Source: Actinomadura madurae
Lineage (GTDB): Bacteria > Actinomycetota > Actinomycetes > Streptosporangiales > Streptosporangiaceae
Assembly: GCF_900115095.1 (NCBI RefSeq)
Contig: NZ_FOVH01000022.1
Coordinates: 1 to 64,000 of the forward strand
Length of the DNA stretch: 64,000 nucleotides
Reading direction: 5' to 3'
Shown piece by piece: positions 8,791 through 16,935 of the stretch (positions are counted from its first letter, which is position 1; every line of letters begins with the position of its first letter). The translations under genes were made by a program, and so were the position numbers. A model generated the notes under the pieces. It was not told the DNA's origin, did no database searches, and was given only the letters and a program-made list of their open reading frames with translations.

Positions 8791-9716
8791 TGCTGACGAC
8801 CGCGGGAACCGGGCACGCCGACCCCTACGCCCCGCCGGTCGCCGTCCCCAAGCTGTCGCCGTCGACGCTGGACGTCCGGTTCGCGGCCGAGCGCCGCTCC
8901 ATCGAGCAGGCGCTCAAGACCGCGCAGGAGGTCGGCGACGCCGACCGCAGGAAGGCGCTCGGCGACTTCCTCCAGCCCGGACGCCGTTTCCTCTACTTCG
9001 ACCCGCGCGGCGGCGGGCGCGCCATCGAGGTCATCGGCGACATCACCAGGGCGCGGCGCGTCGCGATCCTCGTCCCAGGCGCAGACACCACGCTGTCCAC
9101 GTTCGACCGGCGCGGCGGCAAGCCGTGGTCGACTCCGGGCGGAGGCGCACGCGCCGTCTACGCACAGGCCCGCTCCGTGTCGCCGGACCCGGGGCTGGCC
9201 GTCGTCGCCTGGCTCGGCTACCCGGCGCCCAAGACGTTCAGCAGCGACGTCCTCACCGACGAGAAGGCCGCCGAGGGCGCCGTCCGGCTGCGCCACTTCA
9301 TGACGGGCGTCCGCAGCGTCAACCCCCGCGCGAGCGTGGGCCTGCTGTGCCACAGCTACGGCTCGGTCGTCTGCGGTAAGGCTGCCTCGGACGGCCCAGA
9401 CAACGCCGCCTGGCGCCAGGTCACCGACATCGCCCTGTACGGCAGTCCCGGAACGACCACCTGGTCGGCGTTCGCGCTGGGCGCCACCGCCCGCGTCTGG
9501 GCGGGGCGCGGCGCCACTGACTGGATGGAGGACGTCCCCCACGTCCGCATCTTCGGACTGGGACTCGGACCCGACCCGGTCTCCCCCTCCTTCGGCGCGC
9601 GGGTCTTCGACGCGGGGCCCGGCGGGCACAGCGACTACCTCGCCCCGGGGTCGGTCTCCCTGCGCAACCTCACCGCCATCGCGCTCGGACGTCCCACCGG
9701 GGTGACGCCGGGCTGA
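8661..9716 (+). CDS. Secreted alpha/beta hydrolase of the DUF1023 type (second copy)
   Basis: 351 residues, clearly paralogous to the hydrolase 2 kb upstream: shared RFLYFDPRGGGRAIEVIGD, ILVPGADTTLSTF, AWLGYPAP, nucleophile Ser in LLCHSYGSVVCGKAA, RVWAGRG, LGPDPVSPSFGA and GGHSDYLAPGS. The start chosen is ATG 8661 (GAAAGG upstream). This gives a long basic leader before a signal-peptide core VACAASIGVVMLTTAGTGHA. A GTG at 8760 would give a shorter leader without basic residues. The start overlaps the acyltransferase by 130 bases. Probably co-transcribed with the two preceding genes. Confidence 0.82.
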   Translation: MPPLLTTTSPPSRRPLPRPPRSRRPRTRRLRRAVACAASIGVVMLTTAGTGHADPYAPPVAVPKLSPSTLDVRFAAERRSIEQALKTAQEVGDADRRKALGDFLQPGRRFLYFDPRGGGRAIEVIGDITRARRVAILVPGADTTLSTFDRRGGKPWSTPGGGARAVYAQARSVSPDPGLAVVAWLGYPAPKTFSSDVLTDEKAAEGAVRLRHFMTGVRSVNPRASVGLLCHSYGSVVCGKAASDGPDNAAWRQVTDIALYGSPGTTTWSAFALGATARVWAGRGATDWMEDVPHVRIFGLGLGPDPVSPSFGARVFDAGPGGHSDYLAPGSVSLRNLTAIALGRPTGVTPG

Positions 9717-9787
9717 CGCCCGGGTGATCGGGGACACGATGCATGCTTTCGGGCGGGCCACCGCCGGGGTGGTGGCACTCTGGGGAG

Positions 9788-10957
9788 GTGAACACCGCGA
9801 ACGAGGCCGAGATCCGCGAGCAGACCACCCAGCGCCTGGAGAAGGCCATGGGGACGTTCGGCACGGCGGCGCTGAGCCGGATGGAAGAGCAGCTCCCCTG
9901 GTTCCGGCGCATGCCCGCCGACCAGCGGTCCTGGATCGGCCTCGTCGCCCAGGCCGGCATCGCCGCGTTCGTGGAGTGGTTCAAGAGCGCCGAGCGGTCC
10001 CGGCCCGCCATCGCCGGCGAGGTGTTCGGCACCGCGCCCCGCGAGCTGCTGCGCTCGGTCAAGCTCCAGCACACCATCGACATGATCCGCGTCATCATCG
10101 ACGTGGTGGAGACCCGGCTGGACGAGCTCGCCGCGCCCGGCGGCGAGGCCCAGCTGCGCGAGGCCATCCTGCGCTACACGCGGGACGTGGCGTTCGGCGC
10201 CGCCCAGGTGTACGCGCGCGCCGCCGAGACGCGCGCCGCCTGGGACGCGCGGCTGGAGGCCCTCGTCGTCAACGCCGTGCTGCGCGGCGAGGTCGACGAC
10301 GGCATGCACTCCTGGGCCGCCGCGCTCGGCTGGACCTCCAAGCCCGTCACCGTCATAGCGGGGATGACCCCGGAGGACGAGGAGCCCGAGGTCACCATCG
10401 ACCAGATGCAGCTGGCCGCCCGCCGCGCCCGCTCCGACGTCCTGGCCGGCGTCCAGGGGCACCGGGTCATCGTCATCGTGGGCGGCGACACCGACCCCAT
10501 GGAGGCCGCGCGGCCGATCGCCGCCAAATGCGGCCCCGGGCCCGTCGTCGTCGGCCCGCAGGTCGCCGACCTCTACGACTCCACCCGCTCCGCGCGCGCG
10601 GCCGTCGCCGGCCTGCGCGCCGCCGCCGGCTGGCCGGACGCGCCCCGCCCCGTCCAGGCCGCCGAGCTCCTCCCCGAGCGCGCCCTGGACGGCGACGCCG
10701 AGGCGCGCCGCCACCTCGTGGAGGACGTCTACAACCCGATGCTCGCCGCCGGCGCCCCGCTCCTCGACACGCTCACCACCTACCTCGAACAGGGGTCGTC
10801 GCTGGAGGCGACCGCGCGGCTGCTGTTCGTCCACCCCAACACCGTCCGGTACCGGCTGCGCCGCGTCACCGAGCTGACCGGCCTGGCCCCCACCGACGGC
10901 CGCAACGCCTTCACCCTGCGCATCGCCCTGGCCCTCGGACGCTTCCAGGCCCGCTGA
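9788..10957 (+). CDS. fasR: FasR-like PucR-family transcriptional regulator of fatty acid synthesis
   Basis: About 389 residues from GTG 9788; an in-frame ATG at 9743 would add 15 residues. The N-terminal ~170 residues are helical, the middle is a GGDEF-like degenerate region typical of PucR/CdaR proteins (RVIVIVGGDTDP), and the C-terminus is the PucR helix-turn-helix (LTTYLEQGSSLEATARLLFVHPNTVRYRLRRV). In Streptomyces, FasR (SCO2386 type) sits immediately upstream of fabD-fabH-acpP-fabF and activates that operon. The same gene order here makes the assignment firm. Two palindromes in the 114-base gap before fabD are candidate binding sites. Confidence 0.9.
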   Translation: MNTANEAEIREQTTQRLEKAMGTFGTAALSRMEEQLPWFRRMPADQRSWIGLVAQAGIAAFVEWFKSAERSRPAIAGEVFGTAPRELLRSVKLQHTIDMIRVIIDVVETRLDELAAPGGEAQLREAILRYTRDVAFGAAQVYARAAETRAAWDARLEALVVNAVLRGEVDDGMHSWAAALGWTSKPVTVIAGMTPEDEEPEVTIDQMQLAARRARSDVLAGVQGHRVIVIVGGDTDPMEAARPIAAKCGPGPVVVGPQVADLYDSTRSARAAVAGLRAAAGWPDAPRPVQAAELLPERALDGDAEARRHLVEDVYNPMLAAGAPLLDTLTTYLEQGSSLEATARLLFVHPNTVRYRLRRVTELTGLAPTDGRNAFTLRIALALGRFQAR

Positions 10958-10985
10958 ACCGGCCGGTACGCCTGACCAGCGCGGC

Positions 10986-11024
10986 TTGTAGAGGTCGTAC
11001 AAACCGCCCTGACCAAAGTTGGTC
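10986..11024. promoter_or_regulatory. Two palindromes before fabD, candidate FasR operator
   Basis: TTGTA-N7-TACAA at 10986-11002 and GACCAA-AG-TTGGTC at 11011-11024, both perfect inverted repeats, lie 48-86 bases before the fabD start in the gap between fasR and the fab operon. FasR of Streptomyces is known to bind the fabDHPF promoter. That these particular repeats are its site is inference. Confidence 0.5.
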
Positions 11025-11071
11025 GCGATCCGCATCGTGGCGGAAGGGACGATCACGGCAGGCTGGTCGCT

Positions 11072-11986
11072 GTGATACTCCTCGCATCGCCCGGCCAGGG
11101 CGCCCAGACCCCCGGCTTCCTGCAGCCATGGCTAGAGATACCCGGAGTCGCCGACCGTCTCGCCTGGTGGTCGGCCGTCACGGGTCTCGACCTGGCCCGC
11201 TACGGGACGACCGCGGACGCCGAGGAGATCCGCGACACCGCGGTGGCGCAGCCGCTGCTGGTCGCCGCCGCGCTCGCCGCCTGCGAGGTGCTGTACGAGG
11301 ACGCCGTCCCGGACGCGGTCGCCGGGCACAGCGTGGGCGAGCTGGCCGCCGCCGCCATCGCCGGGGTGCTGACCCCCGAGGCCGCGCTGGTCCTCGTCCG
11401 GGAGCGGGGGCGGGCGATGGCCGAGGCCGCCGCCGTCACCGAGACCGGCATGACCGCCGTCCTCGGCGGCGACACCGAGGAGGTCCTCGCCTCCATCGAC
11501 AAGCACGGGCTCACCCCCGCCAACGTCAACGGCGCGGGCCAGGTCGTCGCCGCCGGAACGCTGGAGCGGCTCGCACGGTTCGCCGACGAGCCGCCCGCCA
11601 AGGCCCGGCTCCGGCCGCTGCAGGTCGCGGGCGCGTTCCACACCGAGCACATGGAGCCCGCCGTCGGCACCCTCGCCCGGCTCGCGCCCGGCGCGCCCGT
11701 CGCCGACCCCCGGGCGACGCTGCTGCAGAACCGCGACGGCGCCGTCGTCACGTCCGGACGCGACTTCCTCGCCCGGCTCGTCGACCAGGTCAGCGCCCCC
11801 GTCCGCTGGGACGCGTGCATGGCGACGATGCGCGACCTCGGCGTCACCGCGATCATCGAGCTGCCGCCCGCCGGGACGCTCACCGGCCTCGCCCGCCGCG
11901 AGCTGAAGGGCGTCGAGCTGGTCGCCCTCAAGACCCCCGCGGACCTGGACAAGGCCCGCGAGCTGATCAAGGCGCACGCGTCATGA
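11072..11986 (+). CDS. fabD: Malonyl-CoA:ACP transacylase
   Basis: 304 residues. Moves malonyl from CoA to acyl carrier protein, feeding elongation in type II fatty acid synthesis. N-terminal LLASPGQGAQTPGFLQPW; nucleophile Ser87 in GHSVGELAAAAIAGVL; active-site His in AGAFHTEHME; conserved Gln in LVDQVSAPVRW. GTG start; the stop overlaps the fabH start (ATGA). First structural gene of the operon. The length is usual for the family. Confidence 0.96.
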   Translation: MILLASPGQGAQTPGFLQPWLEIPGVADRLAWWSAVTGLDLARYGTTADAEEIRDTAVAQPLLVAAALAACEVLYEDAVPDAVAGHSVGELAAAAIAGVLTPEAALVLVRERGRAMAEAAAVTETGMTAVLGGDTEEVLASIDKHGLTPANVNGAGQVVAAGTLERLARFADEPPAKARLRPLQVAGAFHTEHMEPAVGTLARLAPGAPVADPRATLLQNRDGAVVTSGRDFLARLVDQVSAPVRWDACMATMRDLGVTAIIELPPAGTLTGLARRELKGVELVALKTPADLDKARELIKAHAS

Positions 11987-12951
11987 CCGCCGCACTGCGC
12001 ATCCCCGAGGCCGCGCCCGGCGCCCGCATCCTGGCCTTCGGCGACTACCGGCCCGCCCGGATCGTCACCAACGACGAGCTCGCCGAGACGGTCGACACCG
12101 ACGACGAGTGGATCCGCACCCGCGTCGGCATCGCCGAGCGCCGCATCGCCGGCGACGACGAGGGCATCGTCGAGCTCGGCGTGCACGCGGGCGGCAAGGC
12201 CCTCGCCAACAGCGGCCTCGACCCGTCCGACATCGACCTGGTCATCCTCGCGACCTGCTCCGCGGAGTCGCCGATGCCGGGCCACGCCGCGCAGGTCGCG
12301 CACCGGCTCGGCATCGACGCGCCGGGCGCCTTCGACCTGAACGCCGCCTGCGCCGGCTTCTGCTACTCCCTCGCCACCGCCAGCGCCGCCGTCCGCGCCG
12401 GGAGCGCCCGCAACGTGCTGGTCATCGGCTCGGAGAAGATGTCCCAGTGGATCGACTGGACCGACCGGTCCACCTGCATCATCTTCGCGGACGGGGCCGG
12501 CGCGGCGGTCGTGGCGGGCAGCGAGACGCCCGGCATCGGACCGGTCGTGTGGGGCAGCGCCGGCGACAAGTACGACAAGATCATCATCGAGGACCGCAAC
12601 TCGTTCATCCGGCAGGAGGGCCAGGCGGTGTTCCGCTGGGCCACCACCGCCATCGCGCCGATCGCGGCGGAGGCGTGCGAGCGCGCCGGGATCACGCCCG
12701 CCGACCTCGCCGCCGTCGTCCCGCACCAGGCCAACCTGCGGATCATCGAGGCGATCGCCCGCAAGGTGAAGGCCACCAACGCCGTCGTGGCCGACGACAT
12801 CGTGCAGTCCGGGAACACCTCGGGCGCCTCCATCCCGCTCGCCCTGTCCCGCATGATCGAACGCGGCGACGTGCCGTCCGGCGCCCCGGCCCTGCTGGTC
12901 GGGTTCGGCGCCGGGCTGTCCTACGCTGCCCAAGTCATCCAGATCCCGTAG
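11983..12951 (+). CDS. fabH: Beta-ketoacyl-ACP synthase III
   Basis: 322 residues. Condenses a starter acyl-CoA with malonyl-ACP; in actinomycetes branched starters are usual and give iso/anteiso fatty acids. Catalytic triad visible: Cys123 in NAACAGFCYSL, His in VVPHQANLRII, Asn in QSGNTSGASIPLAL. Starts at an ATGA overlap with fabD. Confidence 0.96.
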   Translation: MTAALRIPEAAPGARILAFGDYRPARIVTNDELAETVDTDDEWIRTRVGIAERRIAGDDEGIVELGVHAGGKALANSGLDPSDIDLVILATCSAESPMPGHAAQVAHRLGIDAPGAFDLNAACAGFCYSLATASAAVRAGSARNVLVIGSEKMSQWIDWTDRSTCIIFADGAGAAVVAGSETPGIGPVVWGSAGDKYDKIIIEDRNSFIRQEGQAVFRWATTAIAPIAAEACERAGITPADLAAVVPHQANLRIIEAIARKVKATNAVVADDIVQSGNTSGASIPLALSRMIERGDVPSGAPALLVGFGAGLSYAAQVIQIP

Positions 12952-13007
12952 GCCGTCACGCCTGCTCGCAGGCTCTGGACCAACCCACCGAAGGAGAAAG
13001 CGGAACC

Positions 13008-13262
13008 ATGGCAGACGTCGCCACCGAACAGCAGATCCTGGACGGCCTCGCCGAGATCATCGACGAGATCGTCGGCATCGACAAGTCCGAGGTCACCCCG
13101 GAGAAGAACTTCATCGACGATCTCGACATCGACTCGCTGTCGATGGTGGAGATCGCCGTCGCCGCGCAGGACCAGTTCGGCGTCGAGATCCCCGACGACG
13201 AGCTGCGCAACCTGAAGACGGTCAAGGACGTCGTCAACTTCGTCCAGAACCTCCAGAGCTGA
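13008..13262 (+). CDS. acpP: Acyl carrier protein
   Basis: 84 residues, acidic. Carries the growing fatty acyl chain on phosphopantetheine attached to Ser43 in LDIDSLSMVEI. ATG start preceded by a good Shine-Dalgarno sequence (GAAGGAGAAAG). It lies 56 bases after fabH and 80 bases before fabF. The helix II recognition sequence SLSMVEIAVAAQDQFGVEIPD is typical of primary-metabolism ACPs. Confidence 0.97.
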   Translation: MADVATEQQILDGLAEIIDEIVGIDKSEVTPEKNFIDDLDIDSLSMVEIAVAAQDQFGVEIPDDELRNLKTVKDVVNFVQNLQS

Positions 13263-13342
13263 GCCGCGGGGACGGCGCGCCGCCCGCCCGGGAGGCGGCG
13301 CGCCCGACCCTCCCCCCTCACAGTCCGCAAGGAGAGCCCACC

Positions 13343-14650
13343 ATGAGCAAGAGCCAGACCAGAGTCGTCGTGACGGGTCTCGGTGCAACGACGCCACTCG
13401 GCGGAGACCTCCCGTCGACCTGGTCCGCCCTGCTCGCCGGAGAGTCCGGCATCCGCCCGCTGGACTGGGAGGGCGTCGAGGACCTGCCGGTCCGCTTCGC
13501 CGCGACGCTCAAGGTCGACCCGTCCGAGGTGATGCCGCGGCAGAACCTGCGGCGGCTCGACCGCAACCAGGCGATCGCGCTGATCGCCGCCCGCGAGGCG
13601 TGGAACGCCGCCGGGTTCGCCCCGCCGACCGGCGGCAAGCCGCAGAAGGGCATGGACCGGGCCGGCGTGGACGGCGGCTTCACCGTGGACGGCGAGCGCC
13701 TCGGCGTCGTGTTCTCCAGCGGCATCGGCGGCCTGCACACCGCCCTGAACAGCTACGACGTCTTCCGGGAGAAGGGCTGGTCGCGGGTCTCGCCCTTCAC
13801 CGTCCCGATGCTGATGCCGAACGGAGCGTCCGGGCACGTCGGCATCGAGTTCGGCGCGATGGCCGGCTCGCACGCCCTGGTCAGCGCCTGCGCGTCCAGC
13901 GGCGAGGCGGTCGGCTACGCCATCGACATGATCCGCGCCGGCCGCGCGGACGTGGTGATCTGCGGCGGCACCGAGTCGTGCATACACCCGCTGCAGATGG
14001 CCTCGTTCGGCGCGATGCGCGCGATGTCGACCCGCAACGAGGAGCCCGCGCGGGCGTCCCGGCCCTACGACAAGAACCGCGACGGGTTCGTGCTCGGCGA
14101 GGGCTCCGCGGTCATGATCCTGGAGTCGGAGGAGCACGCGCGCGCACGCGGCGCCCAGATCCACGGCATCGCGGCGGGCTGCGGCTACTCCGGCGACGCC
14201 TACGACATCGTGCTGCCCGACCCGTCCGGCGCGGGGCAGGCCAAGGCGATGCAGCGGGCGCTCAAGGACGCCGGGCTGGAGCCCGCCGACCTCGTGCACA
14301 TCAACGCCCACGCCACCTCGACCCCGGCCGGCGACGTCGCGGAGCTCGCGTCGATCAAGGCGGGGCTCGGCGAGGACGCGGCCCGGCAGGTGGTCATCAC
14401 CGCGACCAAGTCGATGACCGGGCACCTGCTCGGCGGCGCCGGCGCGCTGGAGTCGATCTTCACGGTGCTGGCGCTGCGGGACGGCATCGTCCCGTTCGTC
14501 GCCAACCTGGAGGACCTCGACGACGACGTCGACCTGGACATCGCGCGCGACGAGCCGCGCAAGCTGCCGGACGGCCCCGCCGCGGCGCTGAACAACTCGT
14601 TCGGGTTCGGCGGCCACAACGTGTCGGTGGCCTTCCAGCGCGCCCTCTGA
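13343..14650 (+). CDS. fabF: Beta-ketoacyl-ACP synthase II
   Basis: 435 residues. Elongating condensing enzyme of type II fatty acid synthesis. Catalytic Cys183 in LVSACASSGEAVG, His in INAHATSTPAGD, His in KSMTGHLLGGAGA and Lys of the same motif; C-terminal NNSFGFGGHN is the usual end motif. Slightly longer than E. coli FabF because of an insert around residues 90-110 (GGKPQKGMDRAGVDGG). ATG start with AAGGAGA upstream. A strong terminator follows. Confidence 0.96.
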   Translation: MSKSQTRVVVTGLGATTPLGGDLPSTWSALLAGESGIRPLDWEGVEDLPVRFAATLKVDPSEVMPRQNLRRLDRNQAIALIAAREAWNAAGFAPPTGGKPQKGMDRAGVDGGFTVDGERLGVVFSSGIGGLHTALNSYDVFREKGWSRVSPFTVPMLMPNGASGHVGIEFGAMAGSHALVSACASSGEAVGYAIDMIRAGRADVVICGGTESCIHPLQMASFGAMRAMSTRNEEPARASRPYDKNRDGFVLGEGSAVMILESEEHARARGAQIHGIAAGCGYSGDAYDIVLPDPSGAGQAKAMQRALKDAGLEPADLVHINAHATSTPAGDVAELASIKAGLGEDAARQVVITATKSMTGHLLGGAGALESIFTVLALRDGIVPFVANLEDLDDDVDLDIARDEPRKLPDGPAAALNNSFGFGGHNVSVAFQRAL

Positions 14651-14664
14651 TCCCCCGTACGGCG

Positions 14665-14698
14665 ACGGCCCGGTGAGCCTCTCGGCTCACCGGGCCGT
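14665..14698 (+). terminator. Rho-independent-type terminator of the fab operon
   Basis: A perfect 15-bp stem (ACGGCCCGGTGAGCC with its complement) around a TCTC loop, 15 bases after the fabF stop and followed by TT. Placed to end the fasR/fab transcript. Confidence 0.85.
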
Positions 14699-14720
14699 TT
14701 CGCGTCCGCCGCCGCGCCGC

Positions 14721-14815
14721 GACCACCGGCGGGCGCCATGACCACCGCCGCACGCCGAGACCACCGGCGGGCGCCGTGACCGCGGGTGGGCGCCGTGACC
14801 GCGGGTGGGCGCCGC
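14721..14815. repeat. Five tandem 19-bp units between fabF and DUF3145
   Basis: Units begin at 14721, 14740, 14759, 14778 and 14797. Units 1 and 3 share GACCACCGGCGGGCGCC and units 4 and 5 share GACCGCGGGTGGGCGCCG; unit 2 is the most diverged. The array sits in the convergent gap directly after the fab terminator. 19 is not a multiple of three and no gene covers it. Function unknown. Confidence 0.8.
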
Positions 14816-14888
14816 CCGGGGGCGAAGCGTGCGAGTTGCGGGACGGGCATGCTCCACGCCGGCGGCTTCCGGCCGCGCGGGCGGACGG

Positions 14889-15383
14889 TCACACAGCAGC
14901 GTGGAGCCAGCGGACGGGCGCGCCGTCGCCCGCCCTGCGGAAGGGCTCCAGCTCGTTGTCCCACGGGGTGCCGAGCAGGCGGTCGAGCTCGCTCTCCAGG
15001 CTGGTCTTGCCGACGGCGGCGTTGGCCATCACGGCGCGGAGCCGGTCCTCGGGGACCATGATGTCGCCGTTGGCCCCGATGACCCCGGTGAACACCCCGA
15101 GCGACGGGGTGAAGCTGAAGCGGACGCCGTCGGTGCCGGGCGTCGGGTCCTCGGTCGCCTCGAACCGCACCAGTTTCCAGTTCCGCAGCGCGGAGGTGAT
15201 GCCCGCGGCGGTGCCGGGCCGTCCCTCCCAATGAAGCTCGGCGCGGAGCGTTCCCGGCGCCGCAGGCTGATCGGCCCACTCAAGGGAAACGGGCACCCCA
15301 AGGACACCTGCGGCGGCCCACTCGATGTGCGGGCTCAGCGCAGGTGGCGCGGAGTGGACGTAGAAGACGCCACGTGCGGTCAC
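14889..15383 (-). CDS. DUF3145 family protein
   Basis: 164 residues. Recognised by TARGVFYVHSAPPALSPHIEWA at the start, HWEGRPGTAAGITSALRNW, and the end EPFRRAGDGAPVRWLHAAV. This family is conserved across actinobacteria and typically lies downstream of the fab operon, as here. No catalytic motif, signal peptide or membrane segment is visible, and its function is not known. Start GTG/ATG near 15383 matches the conserved beginning of the family. Confidence 0.88.
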   Translation of the reverse strand: MTARGVFYVHSAPPALSPHIEWAAAGVLGVPVSLEWADQPAAPGTLRAELHWEGRPGTAAGITSALRNWKLVRFEATEDPTPGTDGVRFSFTPSLGVFTGVIGANGDIMVPEDRLRAVMANAAVGKTSLESELDRLLGTPWDNELEPFRRAGDGAPVRWLHAAV

Positions 15384-15714
15384 CGGACCTCCTGGATCTG
15401 TACCGAGGCTCGTCTTCCCCTACGGCCTCGTACGTCCCAAGTCGGCGTCCGCGTCCCTCATTGTGCATCATCGGCCCGTGTCGCACCACCGTGGATTCGC
15501 TGTTTGTCGAACACTTGATCACGGGATGCTCGCCGTTCACCCGGCTCGCGCGACAAGGGTAGGCCTTCGCGGGCCGGCCGCGGGCGCAAAGCGCACAAGG
15601 CGACCTCATCTTTCGCGCGACCGCAACTGAATACTTTCGGTTGATCCCTTGTCACGCACCGTCGCCGATCCGGCACCATGGGCGCAGGGACGGTCCGGGG
15701 AAGGCAGGGACTCA
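15384..15714. promoter_or_regulatory. Divergent intergenic region between DUF3145 and the protease/sigma/CHAT operon
   Basis: 331 bases without a convincing gene. It must hold the promoters for DUF3145 (leftward) and for the S8-sigma-CHAT operon (rightward). The part near 15470-15540 and 15600-15660 is lower in GC than its surroundings (for example CGTGGATTCGCTGTTTGTCG and AACTGAATACTTTCGGTTGA), as expected of promoter DNA. I cannot assign -35/-10 elements with confidence. Confidence 0.4.
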
Positions 15715-16902
15715 ATGTTCGACCAGCAGGCACGGCTGGACCGGATGCTCGCGCGGCACGCGGACGCGGTCGTGGTGGAACCGCTGCCGGGACGGCCGGC
15801 GCTGATCCGCCGCGACGAGATCCTGGTCGCCGGGCGGGACGCCGCGGCCGCCGAGGACCTGGTCCGCCGATGGTGCGACTCGCGGCACGACGGCCGCGGC
15901 ACCACCCGGCTGCGGCTGCGTCCCCCGGCCAAGGTGGACGTGTGCGAGCTCGCGTCCGCGCTCGGCTCCGGTGGACGGCACCGCCGGCTGAGCGCCTCGC
16001 CGAACCATCTCGTCCTCGGGCAGCCGATGTGGTGGAGCGGGCCCGCGGACCGGCCCCGTCCGGCACCGCCCGTGCCCGCCCCCGAGGCGGTCGCGGCACG
16101 GCGGGACGTGACCGTCGCGATCCTCGACACCGGCCTGGCGCCGCATCCCTGGTACGCGGAGACCGAGTGGTACCGCGAGCAGCGCGCCGAGGTGGCGGAG
16201 GTCCTGGACGCCGACCTGGACTTCGACCTCGACGCGCAGGCGGGGCACGGCACGTTCATCGCGGGCGTCGTCCTGTCGCAGGCCCCGTCCGCCGAGCTGT
16301 GGGCCCGGCGCGTCATCGGCGGTGACGGGGTCGGCGACGAACTCGACGTGATCCGGGCGCTGGAATGGCTCGCCGAGCGGAAGCGCGCCGACGTCGTCAA
16401 CATCTCGCTCGGCTGCCACACCTATGACGACCGGCCGTCGCCCGTGCTGGCGCAGGCGGTCGCCGCGCTCGGCCGCCGCACGGTGGTCGTGGCGTGCGCG
16501 GGGAACGCGGCGACGGACCGCCCGTTCTGGCCCGCCGCCATGAAACCGGTCATCGCCGTCGCCGCGCTGGACGACGCCGACCGGGCCTGGTTCTCCAACT
16601 ACGGCTGGTGGGTGGACGCGTGCGCGCAGGGCGTCGGGGTGGCCAGCACCTTCGTGCGGTTCGACGGACGGCGGACGGCCGAGGGCGGGATCGACCCGGA
16701 CCGGTTCGACGGCTACGCGACCTGGAGCGGCACCTCGTTCGCGGCGCCGGTCGTGGCCGGGCGGATCGCCCGTCTCGCCGCGGTGGAGGGCATCGACGCC
16801 GCCGCGGCGGCCGATCGCGTCCTCGATCCGGCGCGGCATCGGGTTCGCGCGGATCTCGGCACCGAAGTTCACGCTTCGTCAGTGTCCGATGCCCTAGGGT
16901 GA
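15715..16902 (+). CDS. Subtilisin-like (S8 family) serine protease, apparently cytoplasmic
   Basis: 395 residues. Catalytic triad complete: Asp138 in VAILDTGLAPHPW, His178 in GHGTFIAGVV, Ser341 in SGTSFAAPVVAGRIARL; the oxyanion Asn is in CAGNAATDRPFWPA. About 120 residues before the Asp form an N-terminal region that may act as a prodomain or regulatory part (it contains DPRF-free, Arg/Leu-rich DLVRRWCDSRHDGRGTTRLR). There is no signal peptide or membrane segment, so an intracellular role is likely, unlike most subtilisins. Start ATG 15715 is favoured (GGGGAAGGCAGGGA upstream) over an in-frame ATG 66 bases earlier. It is the first gene of a four-gene operon with a sigma factor and a TPR-CHAT protease, 33 bases before the sigma gene. 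Confidence 0.9.
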   Translation: MFDQQARLDRMLARHADAVVVEPLPGRPALIRRDEILVAGRDAAAAEDLVRRWCDSRHDGRGTTRLRLRPPAKVDVCELASALGSGGRHRRLSASPNHLVLGQPMWWSGPADRPRPAPPVPAPEAVAARRDVTVAILDTGLAPHPWYAETEWYREQRAEVAEVLDADLDFDLDAQAGHGTFIAGVVLSQAPSAELWARRVIGGDGVGDELDVIRALEWLAERKRADVVNISLGCHTYDDRPSPVLAQAVAALGRRTVVVACAGNAATDRPFWPAAMKPVIAVAALDDADRAWFSNYGWWVDACAQGVGVASTFVRFDGRRTAEGGIDPDRFDGYATWSGTSFAAPVVAGRIARLAAVEGIDAAAAADRVLDPARHRVRADLGTEVHASSVSDALG

Positions 16903-16935
16903 ACGAGGAGCGGGGGGCCTCGGGAGGAGACTTCG

